Part shown: positions 26,315-35,466 of the stretch, piece by piece | How the letters are laid out: every line of letters starts with the position of its first letter | Numbering within the stretch: position 1 is the stretch's first letter | The notes under the pieces: model-generated | What the model was told of the DNA's origin: nothing | The model's database searches: none | Seen by the model: the letters and a program-made list of their open reading frames with translations, nothing else | Source of the DNA: Mesorhizobium sp. NFR06 | Lineage (GTDB): Bacteria > Pseudomonadota > Alphaproteobacteria > Rhizobiales > Rhizobiaceae | Assembly (NCBI RefSeq): GCF_900115245.1 | Contig: NZ_FOVT01000014.1 | Span: 119,319-183,318, forward strand | DNA: 64,000 nucleotides | Direction of reading: 5' to 3' | Position numbers and translations under genes: made by a program

Positions 26315-27310
26315 ATGGACATGATCGACCCCTTCGGTCGCACGATCAGCTATCTGCGCGTGTCGGTTACCGATCGCTGCGATTTCCGCTGCACCTATTG
26401 CATGGCCGAGGACATGACCTTCCTGCCCAAGAAGGATCTCCTGTCGCTCGAGGAGCTTGACCGGCTCTGCACCGTTTTCATCGAAAAGGGCGTGAGAAAG
26501 CTCAGGCTGACCGGCGGCGAGCCGCTGGTGCGCAAGAACATCATGCATCTGGTGCGCCAGCTGTCGCGCCATCTCGATAGCGGCGCGCTGGAAGAGCTGA
26601 CGCTCACCACCAACGGCTCGCAACTGTCGCGCTTTGCCGCTGAGCTCGCCGATTGCGGCGTGAAGCGCATCAATGTCTCGCTCGACACGCTGGACACCGA
26701 GAAATTCCACCAGATCACGCGCTGGGGCAATCTCGGCAAGGTGATGGAGGGCATCGACGCCGCGCAAAAGGCCGGGCTCAAGGTCAAGCTCAACGCCGTG
26801 GCGCTGCGCGACTTCAACGACGCCGAGATCCCCGAAATGTTGCGCTGGGCGCATGGTCGCGGCATGGACCTCACCCTCATCGAGACCATGCCGATGGGCG
26901 AGATCGACGCCGACCGCACCGACCAGTACCTGCCGCTGTCGCTGCTGCGCGCCTCGCTGGAGCGCCAGTTCACCCTTTCCGATATCCCCTACAAGACGGG
27001 CGGCCCCGCCCGCTATGTCCATGTCGCCGAGACCGGCGGCCGGCTCGGCTTCATCACGCCGATGACGCATAATTTCTGCGAAAGCTGCAACCGCGTGCGC
27101 CTGACCTGCACCGGCACGCTCTATATGTGCCTTGGCCAGGAGGACGCCGCCGACCTGAGAGCCCCGTTGCGTGCCTCCGAAGGCAACGAGCTGCTCGATG
27201 CGGCAATCGACGAGGCCATCGGCCGCAAGCCCAAGGGTCATGATTTCATCATCGACCGCCGCACCAGCCGTCCCTCGGTATCGCGCCACATGAGTGTCAC
27301 CGGCGGCTGA
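26315..27310 (+). CDS. moaA: GTP 3',8-cyclase
   Basis: A radical SAM enzyme that, with MoaC, converts GTP to cyclic pyranopterin in molybdenum cofactor synthesis. The N-terminal cluster motif is RCDFRCTYCM (CxxxCxxC, near residues 20-27), LTGGEPLVRK binds SAM, and the C-terminal cluster ligands are in FCESCNRVRL and MCLG. It has 331 residues, the usual length. I chose the ATG at 26315 with a GGGAA site about ten bases upstream; a TTG two codons earlier is also possible. mobA and mobB lie 2-3 kb downstream on the same strand. Confidence 0.93.
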   Translation: MDMIDPFGRTISYLRVSVTDRCDFRCTYCMAEDMTFLPKKDLLSLEELDRLCTVFIEKGVRKLRLTGGEPLVRKNIMHLVRQLSRHLDSGALEELTLTTNGSQLSRFAAELADCGVKRINVSLDTLDTEKFHQITRWGNLGKVMEGIDAAQKAGLKVKLNAVALRDFNDAEIPEMLRWAHGRGMDLTLIETMPMGEIDADRTDQYLPLSLLRASLERQFTLSDIPYKTGGPARYVHVAETGGRLGFITPMTHNFCESCNRVRLTCTGTLYMCLGQEDAADLRAPLRASEGNELLDAAIDEAIGRKPKGHDFIIDRRTSRPSVSRHMSVTGG

Positions 27311-27363
27311 TTTTTCCTCTGCGATGGTGCATGATCGCCTCCGGTCATCGGCCAAGAGGGATT

Positions 27364-27858
27364 ATGCAACGTCTTCAGCGCATCGGCTGGTCGTCACTGG
27401 TGGCTATTGTGTCCCTGTCGACAGTCATGACGATAGCGGCAACCGCCAAGCCGTTCACTTACGTGAATGCGCGGTTCGGCCAGTCATGTACACTTCCGGA
27501 AGAAATCTTCGACAACGCGATGCCCGAGCCGGAAAATGGCGACGGGCAACAATGGCTTAGCGCCGATGGCGCAAGCTTGACCTGTTCCGGCATCTACAAT
27601 GTCGACAACGACACCCCGCAGGGTTTCGTCGATGAGGAGAAAGCCAGCACCGAACCGGGCTACAGGATCGCCTACAGCAAGACCGGCAAGAACTGGGCGG
27701 TGCTTTCAGGCACCAAGGATGGCAGGGTCTTCTACGAGCGGCGCCTGTTCGGAAAGGACGACGTCATCCGCACCGTCTGGATCGAATACCCGGCCTCGCT
27801 CAGGACAAAATACGATCCACTGGTCGACGCCATCGCCAAGAGCCTGCGCGGCCCTTGA
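27364..27858 (+). CDS. Exported protein of unknown function
   Basis: A 164-residue protein with an N-terminal signal peptide (RLQRIGWSSLVAIVSLSTVMT then ATA-KPF). The mature part is soluble and polar and holds two cysteines (QSCTLPEEIF and LTCSGIYN) that could form a disulfide. I do not recognise the family; similar periplasmic proteins occur in many Mesorhizobium genomes. A short AGAGGG site precedes the ATG at 27364. Confidence 0.7.
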   Translation: MQRLQRIGWSSLVAIVSLSTVMTIAATAKPFTYVNARFGQSCTLPEEIFDNAMPEPENGDGQQWLSADGASLTCSGIYNVDNDTPQGFVDEEKASTEPGYRIAYSKTGKNWAVLSGTKDGRVFYERRLFGKDDVIRTVWIEYPASLRTKYDPLVDAIAKSLRGP

Positions 27859-27972
27859 GGCAGCCGGGGTCACACTGCAAATAAAGCCCTCCCGCAGGCT
27901 GCCGCCCGATTTACCGCACGCTGGTTCCGGCCTAGCCTCCAAGCGCATTTTTCGCTCTTAGGGGGAGTACAT

Positions 27973-28329
27973 ATGCGCGCCTTGGTGCTTTCACTTGCAA
28001 TGCTTGGAGTTGCTTCCATGCCGGCCGCGGCTCAGTCGATCGGCGGCACCTATACCGTCATCGGCACCAATTTCGACGGCTCGAAATATGGTGGCGAGGC
28101 GACGATCACGCTGACCAGCGACACGACCTGCACGATCCACTGGGAAACCGGCGGCTCTACCTCGGACGGTATCTGCATGCGCAACGACAATGCGTTTTCC
28201 GCCGGCTATGCCATGGGCAAGGAAATCGGTCTCGTCGTCTACAAGATCGAGAAGGACGGGTCCCTGCATGGGCTGTGGACCATCGCCGGCCAGAACGGCA
28301 ACGGAACCGAAGTGCTAACGCCCAAATAA
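27973..28329 (+). CDS. Small exported protein of unknown function
   Basis: A 118-residue protein with a clear signal peptide (MRALVLSLAMLGVASMPAAA, cleavage before QSIGG). The mature part is beta-rich with a repeated pattern of Thr/Gly strands: GGTYTVIGTNFDG, GEATITLTSD, CTIHWETGG and GLWTIAGQNG. Two cysteines are present. A strong GGGGGA ribosome binding site lies upstream. Function unknown; the strand-rich body could form a small beta-barrel or lipocalin-like fold. Confidence 0.72.
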   Translation: MRALVLSLAMLGVASMPAAAQSIGGTYTVIGTNFDGSKYGGEATITLTSDTTCTIHWETGGSTSDGICMRNDNAFSAGYAMGKEIGLVVYKIEKDGSLHGLWTIAGQNGNGTEVLTPK

Positions 28330-28453
28330 GCCTCGGGATCTCGGCAGATCGATCGTTTCAGGCCGCGCAGAACTTCGTGGCCCATGTCTTTGCCGTTGCT
28401 GTTTTCCGGTCGCCTGCTAGACGCTTGAGCCAAAATAAAATCCGGAAACGCCT

Positions 28454-29374
28454 TTGCCCCTCTCGCCAAATCTGCGCGGCGCGCTGTTCATGGTCGTTGC
28501 CATGGTCGGCTTCACCTTGAACGACGCGATCACCAAATTCTCTTCCGAATCGATGAACATGGCGCAGGTCATGCTGGTGCGCGGCGCCTTCGCGTCGCTC
28601 TTCGTCGGCCTGCTTGCCTGGCGGCGCGGCGCGCTGGCCAATCCGGCCGCCATGCTGCAGCCCATGGTGGCGATGCGCGTGGCGGGCGAAGCCGGCGCGA
28701 CGGTGTCGTTTCTGATCGCACTTGCGCATTTGCCGATCGCCAATGTCTCGGCCGTGTTGCAAGCGCTGCCACTGGCGGTGACCATGGGCGCGGCGTTGGT
28801 GTTCAGCGAAGGTGTCGGCTGGCGACGCTGGATTGCCATTGCCGTCGGCTTCGCCGGCGTGCTGATCATCGTGCGGCCCGGTTTCGAAGGGTTTAGCGTC
28901 TACTCGCTGCTGGCATTGACCAGCGTTGCCTGTTGCGCGGTGCGCGACCTTGCCACCAAACGCATCCCGCAGGCGATTCCGACCATGCTGGTGTCTGCCG
29001 CGGCCGCGCTTGCCATGACCATGCTGGGCGCGCTGCTGTTGTCGCCGATGGGCGGCTGGACGCCGATGAGCGGCCGGGCGACCGCGCTGCTGGCGCTGGC
29101 TGCGGTGCTGGTGCTGATCGGCTATCAGTTCATCATCATGGCGATGCGCTCGGGCGACATCTCCTTCATCGCGCCGTTCCGCTACACCGCGCTGTTGTGG
29201 TCGATCCTGCTCGGCCTCGTCATTTTCAGTGACATGCCCGACCCGCCGATGATCGTCGGCGCCGCCATCATCATCGGCTCCGGCCTCTATGCGCTCTACC
29301 GTGAGCGCATCGTTGGTCGCAGGCAGCCTGCGGCGGAAAGCGCTGGACCCGACATGGCGCCGGACGGCATATAG
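28454..29374 (+). CDS. DMT-family (EamA) transporter
   Basis: A 306-residue inner-membrane protein with about ten hydrophobic helices arranged as two EamA repeats (about 8-140 and 150-285). Family marks are GFTLNDAITKF in helix 1, RGAFASLF and the FIAPFRYTALLWSILLG segment near the end. The start is TTG, giving the standard N-terminus MPLSPNLRGALF; the next ATG (28490) would remove half of helix 1. The solute is unknown. mobA starts six bases after its stop, so they may share a transcript. Confidence 0.85.
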   Translation: MPLSPNLRGALFMVVAMVGFTLNDAITKFSSESMNMAQVMLVRGAFASLFVGLLAWRRGALANPAAMLQPMVAMRVAGEAGATVSFLIALAHLPIANVSAVLQALPLAVTMGAALVFSEGVGWRRWIAIAVGFAGVLIIVRPGFEGFSVYSLLALTSVACCAVRDLATKRIPQAIPTMLVSAAAALAMTMLGALLLSPMGGWTPMSGRATALLALAAVLVLIGYQFIIMAMRSGDISFIAPFRYTALLWSILLGLVIFSDMPDPPMIVGAAIIIGSGLYALYRERIVGRRQPAAESAGPDMAPDGI

Positions 29375-29379
29375 GCCTG

Positions 29380-30012
29380 ATGGACCGAAGTGTCGCAGGG
29401 ATCATTCTGGCGGGAGGCAAGTCGCGTCGAATGGGCGGCGGCGACAAACCGTTGCTTTCGTTGGGCAAAACCAGTCTTATCGACCATGTCGCAGCGCGAT
29501 TGAGGCCACAGGTCGCGACCCTGGCGCTCAACGCGAACGGCGATCCGGCGCGATTTGCCGGCATGCAGCTGCCGGTGATCGAAGATACGGTGCAGGGCTA
29601 CGCCGGGCCGCTGGCAGGCATTCTCGCCGGTCTGGAATGGGCTGCCGGACAAGCAGGCTGCCAGCGGCTGGTGGCTGCCGCCGGCGACACCCCCTTTTTC
29701 CCAGGCGATCTCGTCGACCGGCTCGCCGCGGCAGTACAGCGGCAACCGCACGCGATCGCCGTCGCCAGTTCGGGCGGCAGACCACACCCCACCTTTGCGC
29801 TCTGGCCTCTCGGCCTGCGCGACGCCTTGCGGCATTTCCTGGTCGACGAGGACAACCGACGGGTTTCGGCCTTCATGGAGAGCCACGGCCATGTCGAGGT
29901 GGAATTCCCCATGATCGAGGCCGGCGGCCAAAAGATCGACCCGTTCTTCAACATCAACACGCCGGACGACCTTGCGACGGCGAAAACTCTGTTGCAAAGC
30001 CTCCGGCCATGA
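29380..30012 (+). CDS. mobA: Molybdenum cofactor guanylyltransferase
   Basis: Transfers GMP from GTP to molybdopterin to form the guanine dinucleotide cofactor used by DMSO-reductase-type enzymes. The 210 residues begin with the nucleotide-binding signature ILAGGKSRRMGGGDKPLL, followed by AAGDTPFFP for metal binding and FFNINTPDDL near the C-terminus. It overlaps mobB by four bases (ATGA), so the two are translationally coupled. Confidence 0.93.
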   Translation: MDRSVAGIILAGGKSRRMGGGDKPLLSLGKTSLIDHVAARLRPQVATLALNANGDPARFAGMQLPVIEDTVQGYAGPLAGILAGLEWAAGQAGCQRLVAAAGDTPFFPGDLVDRLAAAVQRQPHAIAVASSGGRPHPTFALWPLGLRDALRHFLVDEDNRRVSAFMESHGHVEVEFPMIEAGGQKIDPFFNINTPDDLATAKTLLQSLRP

Positions 30013-30524
30013 CACGCGTGTTCGGCATTACCGGCTGGAAGAATTCCGGCAAGACGACTTTGACGGAAAAGCTGGTCACCGAACTGGTGGGGCGTGGCTG
30101 GACGGTGTCGACGGTGAAGCACGCTCATCATGACTTCGATATCGACAAGCCGGGTGCCGACAGTTTTCGCCATCGCCAGGCTGGCGCGACGGAGGTCGCC
30201 ATCGTGTCCGACCGGCGCTGGGCGCTGATGCACGAATTGCGCAACGAAGACGAGCCGACGCTGGACGATATCCTCGCCCGGTTGGCGCCAGCCGACATCG
30301 TTCTCGTCGAAGGCTACAAGCGCGAGGCGCATAAGAAGATCGAGGCAAGGCGGATGGAGGCCAAGGACCGGACGCCGCTTTCAGCCAACGATCCCAACAT
30401 TGTCGCGATCGCCGCCGACTTTGGCGTCGAAGGCGAAAAGCTGCCGGTCTTCGATCTCGACGACACGAAATCGATTGCCGACTTTGTCGAGCGCAGCACA
30501 GGCCTGGTGGCTCGAACCAAGTAA
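30009..30524 (+). CDS. mobB: Molybdopterin-guanine dinucleotide biosynthesis adaptor
   Basis: A 171-residue P-loop GTP-binding partner of MobA. Walker A is GWKNSGKTTL at the N-terminus, followed by VSTVKHAHHDFDIDKPGADS and LVEGYKREAHKKIE, both conserved in MobB. The ATG at 30009 overlaps the mobA stop codon. A longer frame extends upstream but only antiparallels mobA. MobB supports but is not essential for MobA activity in other bacteria. Confidence 0.93.
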   Translation: MTRVFGITGWKNSGKTTLTEKLVTELVGRGWTVSTVKHAHHDFDIDKPGADSFRHRQAGATEVAIVSDRRWALMHELRNEDEPTLDDILARLAPADIVLVEGYKREAHKKIEARRMEAKDRTPLSANDPNIVAIAADFGVEGEKLPVFDLDDTKSIADFVERSTGLVARTK

Positions 30525-30677
30525 CGCTGCGGCAGACGGCGATTGTCGTTTGCCGTTGATTTGCTGTTGCTTTTTTCTCGCAAAGAGTGGGAGTATCCGC
30601 TGCAGCGGGGCGGTCAAGAAACCGCCGCCCACAAGAGCCGCACGGGACAGCGGCCATGACACTATGAGAGGATTATC

Positions 30678-31463
30678 ATGCGTATTGCACTGCGTATCGC
30701 GCTCGCCGCTTCGGCCGCGCTGCTGACACTTGGCGTCGCCCAGGCTCAGGAAAAGACCCTGAGGATCGGCACCGAAGGCGCGTACCCGCCCTTCAACAAC
30801 CTGACTTCGGACGGCCAGCTGGTCGGCTTCGACATCGATATCGCCAAGGCCCTTTGTGACGAAATGAAGGTGAAATGCACCTTCGTCGCGCAGGATTGGG
30901 ACGGCATCATCCCGGCGCTGCAGGCCGGCAAGTTCGACGCCATCGTCGCCTCGATGTCGATCACGCCCGAGCGCCAGGAAAAGGTCGACTTCACCCACAA
31001 ATACTACAACACCCCGTCGGCCATCGCCGTGCCGAAGGATTCGCCGCTCAAGGGCGTGACGAAGGAAGACCTCGCCGGCAAGAATATCGGCGTCGCCACC
31101 ACGACCACGCACTACAACTATGCCTCCAAGACCTACACGGACAGCACCATCAAGGGCTATCCGAGCAGCCCCGAGGAACAGGCCGACCTCGCCAATGGCC
31201 GTCTCGACGCCATCGAGGACGATATCGTCGTGCTGCAGCAGTGGCTGGATACGCCGGACGGCGCCTGCTGCAAGATCCTCGGCCAGCCCTCGCCGCAGCC
31301 GGTGGAGATTTTCGGACCGGGCGCCGGCATTGCCGTGCGCAAGGGCGAGACCGATCTGGTCAACAAGCTGAATGCTGCCATCGACGCCATCCGAAAGAAC
31401 GGAAAGTACAAGGAAATCAACGACAAGTACTTCAAGTTCGACGTCTACGGCGCCGAATCCTGA
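30678..31463 (+). CDS. Polar amino-acid ABC transporter, periplasmic binding protein
   Basis: A 261-residue type II solute-binding protein (SBP_bac_3) for import of a polar or basic amino acid. The signal peptide ends at AQA-QEK, then the family motif RIGTEGAYPPFNN and GFDIDIAKAL follow. Closest in style to the lysine/arginine/ornithine or histidine binders; the substrate is not certain. It is the first gene of a three-gene operon, with a stem-loop after its stop that probably keeps its mRNA more abundant than the permease part. Confidence 0.88.
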   Translation: MRIALRIALAASAALLTLGVAQAQEKTLRIGTEGAYPPFNNLTSDGQLVGFDIDIAKALCDEMKVKCTFVAQDWDGIIPALQAGKFDAIVASMSITPERQEKVDFTHKYYNTPSAIAVPKDSPLKGVTKEDLAGKNIGVATTTTHYNYASKTYTDSTIKGYPSSPEEQADLANGRLDAIEDDIVVLQQWLDTPDGACCKILGQPSPQPVEIFGPGAGIAVRKGETDLVNKLNAAIDAIRKNGKYKEINDKYFKFDVYGAES

Positions 31464-31473
31464 TCGATAAGCC

Positions 31474-31502
31474 AAGGGCGGCGAGAAACCCTCGCCGCCC
31501 TT
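31474..31502 (+). terminator. Stem-loop between binding-protein and permease genes
   Basis: A perfect 12-bp stem (aagggcggcgag / ctcgccgccctt) with a five-base loop starts 11 bases after the binding-protein stop. It lacks a long T-run, so it is more likely an mRNA-stabilising attenuator than a full terminator, as is usual in amino-acid ABC operons. Confidence 0.65.
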
Positions 31503-31540
31503 AAATCCTTCCGGGATCGCCACGGAGACACCACCCGTCA

Positions 31541-32257
31541 ATGCCGGCCCAAAGCATTTGGACACTTCTCAGCTGGGGACCGGATGGCTGGAGTGACGAC
31601 ATTGCGTCTGGCGTTCTGGTCACCATTGCGCTGGCGCTTGCCACGTTGCCGATTGGCCTGGTGATCGGCTTTTTCGTCGCCTTCGCCAAGCAGCATGAAG
31701 AGCCGTCGCTGCGCTTGGCCGGCAACATCTACACCACGGTTTTTCGCGGACTGCCCGAACTGGTGACGCTGTTCCTGTTCTTCTTCGGCATGCCGCTTCT
31801 GCTGCAACATGTCGTGCGCCTGTTCAATCCGGAGGCGACGATCGACGTCAACAGCTTCGTCGCCGGCATGATCGTGCTGTCGCTGATCTTTTCCTCCTAC
31901 GCCAGCGAGGTCTTTCTCTCCGCGTTTCGTGCCATTCCAAAAGGCCAATATGAGGGCGGCTATGCCATTGGCCTGTCGAAATGGCAGACGATGCGGCTGG
32001 TGGTCCTGCCGCAGTTGATACGCATCGCTTTCCCCGGCCTGGAAAATTGCTGGCTGAGCTTGCTCAAGGACACGTCTCTGGTCTCGGTGGTCAATCTCGC
32101 GGAGACCTTGCGGCAATCGGGCGTCGCGGCGCGCGTCACCAAGCATTCCTTCCTCTTCTACAGCGTTGCGGCGCTGATCTTCCTGGCGCTGGCCGTCCTG
32201 TCGTCGATCGCCACGGGCTACATATTGCGCTACCTCGGGCGGAGGGAAGCGCGATGA
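31541..32257 (+). CDS. Amino-acid ABC transporter permease 1
   Basis: A 238-residue HisQ/HisM-type inner-membrane permease with about five helices. The conserved loop that contacts the ATPase, EGGYAIGLSKWQTMRLVVLPQ, is present near residue 138. Its stop overlaps the start of the second permease by four bases (ATGA). Confidence 0.9.
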   Translation: MPAQSIWTLLSWGPDGWSDDIASGVLVTIALALATLPIGLVIGFFVAFAKQHEEPSLRLAGNIYTTVFRGLPELVTLFLFFFGMPLLLQHVVRLFNPEATIDVNSFVAGMIVLSLIFSSYASEVFLSAFRAIPKGQYEGGYAIGLSKWQTMRLVVLPQLIRIAFPGLENCWLSLLKDTSLVSVVNLAETLRQSGVAARVTKHSFLFYSVAALIFLALAVLSSIATGYILRYLGRREAR

Positions 32258-33078
32258 GCGTCACCCAGGCCATCGCCATCGACAAGCCGCCTCCGCCGGC
32301 GCGCGGCTGGCCGCGCGCCCGTATCCTCGGCTACGCACTGGTCGGTTTCTGGGTTCTTTTCGGCGCCGGCATCGTGGCCTATCTGGTCTATGCGTGGAAC
32401 GCCGAGTTCTTCGCCAGATACACTCCAGCCTATCTGCAGGGCCTTGGAACCACCCTGTCTCTGGTGGCCATATCGATGGTCCTAGGCGCAGCCCTGTCGC
32501 TTGCGGTCGCCTATGGCCGCATGTCGAAGAACCGGATCCTGTCCGGGCTCGCCTACTGCTATGTCTATTTCTTCCGCGGCACGCCGCTGCTCGTGCAGAC
32601 CTACCTGGTCTATTACGGCGTCGGCTCGTTCCGGCCCGAGCTCGAAACCGTCGGGCTGTGGTGGTTCTTCCGCGAAGCCTTCTATTGCGCTGTCTTTGCC
32701 TTCTCGCTCAACACCGCTGCCTATCAGGCCGAAATCCTGCGCGGCGCCATAGAAAGCGTGCCGCGCGGCCAATGGGAAGGGGCTGCCTCGCTTGGCCTGC
32801 ACAAATTGCAGACGCTGCGCAAAGTGGTCCTGCCGCAGGCGATCATCGTCGCCCTCAGGCCCTACGGCAACGAACTCATCCTGATGATCAAGGCATCGGC
32901 GATCGTCGCCATCATCACGGTCTATGACCTGATGGGCAACGCCAAGCTCGCCTACGCAAAGTCCTTCGACATCCAGGCCTATATCTGGGTGGCGATGGTC
33001 TATCTGGTGATGGTCGAGATCCTGCGCCACGGCGTCGAATGGATCGAGCGCCGGATCACCATCCACCTGCATCGCTAA
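32254..33078 (+). CDS. Amino-acid ABC transporter permease 2
   Basis: A 274-residue permease partner of the preceding gene. The ATPase-contact loop reads EGAASLGLHKLQTLRKVVLPQA. It has a longer N-terminal region (VTQAIAIDKPPPPARGW) before the first helix. The two permeases should form the heterodimeric channel. No ATP-binding-protein gene follows; the next gene is an unrelated dehydrogenase. Confidence 0.9.
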   Translation: MSVTQAIAIDKPPPPARGWPRARILGYALVGFWVLFGAGIVAYLVYAWNAEFFARYTPAYLQGLGTTLSLVAISMVLGAALSLAVAYGRMSKNRILSGLAYCYVYFFRGTPLLVQTYLVYYGVGSFRPELETVGLWWFFREAFYCAVFAFSLNTAAYQAEILRGAIESVPRGQWEGAASLGLHKLQTLRKVVLPQAIIVALRPYGNELILMIKASAIVAIITVYDLMGNAKLAYAKSFDIQAYIWVAMVYLVMVEILRHGVEWIERRITIHLHR

Positions 33079-33178
33079 GCAATTCCAGGAAAAGTGTGAC
33101 ACGGTTTTCCGTCCGGAATTGCGTCAAAACAAGGAGATAGAGCGGATTTCCGTTTCCGTGAAACGGTAGAACGCTCTG
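33079..33178. repeat. Dispersed intergenic palindromic repeat, copy 1
   Basis: About 100 bases, nearly identical to 40211-40314. It contains two small inverted repeats (GGAAAA...TTTTCC and CGTTTC-CGTG-GAAACG) and outer arms that begin GCAATTCC. It starts at the stop codon of the second permease. The form suggests a non-coding mobile repeat of the RIME/MITE kind. Confidence 0.75.
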
Positions 33179-33289
33179 GTGCTGTGCATCGGCCTGCACC
33201 AGTCGATACGGCTCTCCGCGCCTTGACGAATTTTTCGCATGGCCTAGACCTTGCGCCACTGAAATCTCTGATTGTTGGAAGGCAGGTTT

Positions 33290-34159
33290 ATGGCATCGGT
33301 TGCATTTCTCGGTCTTGGCGTCATGGGCTATCCGATGGCCGGGCACCTCAGGAACAAGGGCGGTCACGACGTCACGGTCTACAACCGCACCAAGGCAAAG
33401 GCCGAGCAATGGGCGGCCCAGCACGGCGGCAAAGTGGCGCTGACGCCGGCCGAGGCGGCCGAGGGCAAGGACTTCGTCTTCTCCTGCGTCGGCAATGACG
33501 ACGATTTGCGCTCGGTGACGACAGGTCCGAACGGCGCCTTCGCCGCAATGAAGAACGGCGCCGTCTTCATCGACAACACCACCGCGTCGGCCGAGGTCGC
33601 GCGCGAATTGGCCGAAGCCGCCGAAAAGGCCGGCTTCTCCTTCCTCGACGCGCCGGTGTCAGGCGGCCAGGCCGGCGCCGAGAACGGGGTGCTGACCGTC
33701 ATGGTCGGCGGCTCACAGGCCGCCTTCGACAGGGCCAGGCCGGTCATCGACGCTTATGCCCGCATGGTCGGCCTGATGGGCTCAGCCGGCGCCGGCCAGT
33801 TGACGAAAATGATCAACCAGATCGCCATCGCCGGTCTCGTCCAGGGGCTGGCCGAAGGCATCCATTTCGGCAAGAAGGCCGGGCTCGACATCGAGAAAGT
33901 GATCGAGGTGATCTCCAAGGGCGCCGCCGGCTCGTGGCAGATGGAAAACCGCCACAAGACGATGAATGCCGGAAAATACGATTTCGGCTTTGCCGTCGAC
34001 TGGATGCGCAAGGATCTCGGTATCTGCCTGGCGGAGGCCAACCGCAACGGCGCCAAGCTGCCGGTGACGGCACTTGTCGACCAGTTCTACAAGGATGTGC
34101 AGGACATGGGCGGCAAGCGCTGGGACACGTCCTCGCTGCTTGCGCGCCTGGAAAAATAG
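33290..34159 (+). CDS. NAD(P)-dependent beta-hydroxyacid dehydrogenase (3-hydroxyisobutyrate DH family)
   Basis: A 289-residue oxidoreductase. The N-terminal Rossmann motif FLGLGVMGYPMAGHL, the substrate segment DAPVSGGQAGAENG and the catalytic Lys in GAGQLTKMINQI define the family, which includes 3-hydroxyisobutyrate, tartronate semialdehyde and glyoxylate/succinic semialdehyde reductases. The substrate cannot be fixed from sequence. It begins six bases before the alkD-like gene region on the same strand. Confidence 0.85.
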   Translation: MASVAFLGLGVMGYPMAGHLRNKGGHDVTVYNRTKAKAEQWAAQHGGKVALTPAEAAEGKDFVFSCVGNDDDLRSVTTGPNGAFAAMKNGAVFIDNTTASAEVARELAEAAEKAGFSFLDAPVSGGQAGAENGVLTVMVGGSQAAFDRARPVIDAYARMVGLMGSAGAGQLTKMINQIAIAGLVQGLAEGIHFGKKAGLDIEKVIEVISKGAAGSWQMENRHKTMNAGKYDFGFAVDWMRKDLGICLAEANRNGAKLPVTALVDQFYKDVQDMGGKRWDTSSLLARLEK

Positions 34160-34165
34160 ACGACG

Positions 34166-34870
34166 ATGGCCCTGCCCGACCCGAGCTGGAGCGCCGACGA
34201 CGTCGTCGCGCATTTGCGCTCGATCGGCACCGAGAAGAACCGAGCGGGCATGGCGCGCTTTGGCATCAACACCGCAAATGCGCTCGGCGTCGGCAATTCC
34301 GACCTGCGGCCGCTGGCGCGCAGACTGAAGAAGAACCACGAGCGATCGCTGCTGCTGTGGAATAGCGGCGTTCGGGAAGCGCGGCTGATGGCGGCCTTCA
34401 CCGGCGAGCCGAAGAAAGTCGACATCGGTCAATGCCGGCGCTGGGCCGCCGATTTCGACAGCTGGGAGATCGTCGACACCGTCGCCGACCTGTTTGCCGA
34501 AACGCCGTTCTGGCGCCAACTGATTGACGAGTTTGCCGAGGACGAACGTGAATTCGTGCGGCGTACCGCCTTTGCCATGCTGGCCTGGAGCGCGGTGCAT
34601 TTGAAGAAAGAGCCGGACGCTACCTTCCTCGCCTATTTGCCGCTGATCGAGAAACATGCCGGCGATCCGCGCAATTTCGTCCGCAAGGCGCTGAACTGGG
34701 CGCTGCGGCAGATCGGCAAGCGCTCGATGAGCTTGCACGCCCCTGCTCTTGCGCTGGCCGGAAAGCTGGCGGCATCGTCGGACAAGACGACGCGCTGGAT
34801 CGGCAAGGATGCGGTGAAGGAACTGACGGATGCCAAACAACTCGCAAGGCTCGCAGCCGCAAAAGCCTGA
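34166..34870 (+). CDS. DNA alkylation repair protein, AlkD-like
   Basis: A 234-residue all-helical HEAT-like DNA glycosylase related to AlkD, which removes bulky or positively charged alkyl adducts. Recognisable are GINTANALGVGNSDLRPLAR, the WEIVDTVADLFA helix with the conserved Trp-Asp pair, and RNFVRKALNWALRQIGKRS near the C-terminus. It overlaps the next gene by 41 bases, so the two share a transcript. Confidence 0.82.
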   Translation: MALPDPSWSADDVVAHLRSIGTEKNRAGMARFGINTANALGVGNSDLRPLARRLKKNHERSLLLWNSGVREARLMAAFTGEPKKVDIGQCRRWAADFDSWEIVDTVADLFAETPFWRQLIDEFAEDEREFVRRTAFAMLAWSAVHLKKEPDATFLAYLPLIEKHAGDPRNFVRKALNWALRQIGKRSMSLHAPALALAGKLAASSDKTTRWIGKDAVKELTDAKQLARLAAAKA

Positions 34871-35408
34871 CCTTGCCGGAATCCGCTTTGTCGAGGTGAC
34901 GCAAACGACACGAGGCCGTTTTGAGGACCTGTTCGAGCAGCCCGGTGCGCCGAAATATTGCTGGTGCATGGCCTGGCGCCACTCCGGCCGCGAGCATATC
35001 CAGAACGATGAGAAGAAGCGCATGATGATGGCGCTGATCGAAGCCGGTACTCCGGTCGGCATCGTCGCTGAGCTCGATGGCAGAACAGCCGGCTGGTGTT
35101 CGGTCGCGCCGCGCGAGACCTATCGCAGGCTTTCGAAACGGCAGGACGACAGCGAGACCGGCATCTGGTCGATCGTCTGCTTCTATGTGCCGAGGGCACT
35201 GCGCGGCGGGGGGCTGGCCTCCGCGCTGCTCGATGCGGCGATCGACCATGCTTTCGCCAAGGGCGCGCGCATCGTCGAGGCCTATCCCGTCGACGAGGCC
35301 GCGCCGAGCTATCGCTTCATGGGTTTTCGCGACATGTTCGCCGCCCGTGGGTTTCAAGAGATCGGCCCGGCCGGCACACGACGGCATGTGGTGCGGCTGA
35401 GCCGATGA
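34830..35408 (+). CDS. GNAT-family N-acetyltransferase
   Basis: A 192-residue acetyltransferase. The coenzyme A loop is in CFYVPRALRGGGLASALLDAAI at about residue 118; YRFMGFRDMFAARGF marks the C-terminal half of the fold. The start overlaps alkD by 41 bases in a different frame; no later start gives the conserved N-terminal strand. Substrate unknown. Confidence 0.82.
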   Translation: MPNNSQGSQPQKPDLAGIRFVEVTQTTRGRFEDLFEQPGAPKYCWCMAWRHSGREHIQNDEKKRMMMALIEAGTPVGIVAELDGRTAGWCSVAPRETYRRLSKRQDDSETGIWSIVCFYVPRALRGGGLASALLDAAIDHAFAKGARIVEAYPVDEAAPSYRFMGFRDMFAARGFQEIGPAGTRRHVVRLSR

Positions 35409-35466
35409 TGCTGGCCACGACGCTTTTACTCGATTCGGCATAGGGACTGGCGGAGGATGGAGGACC

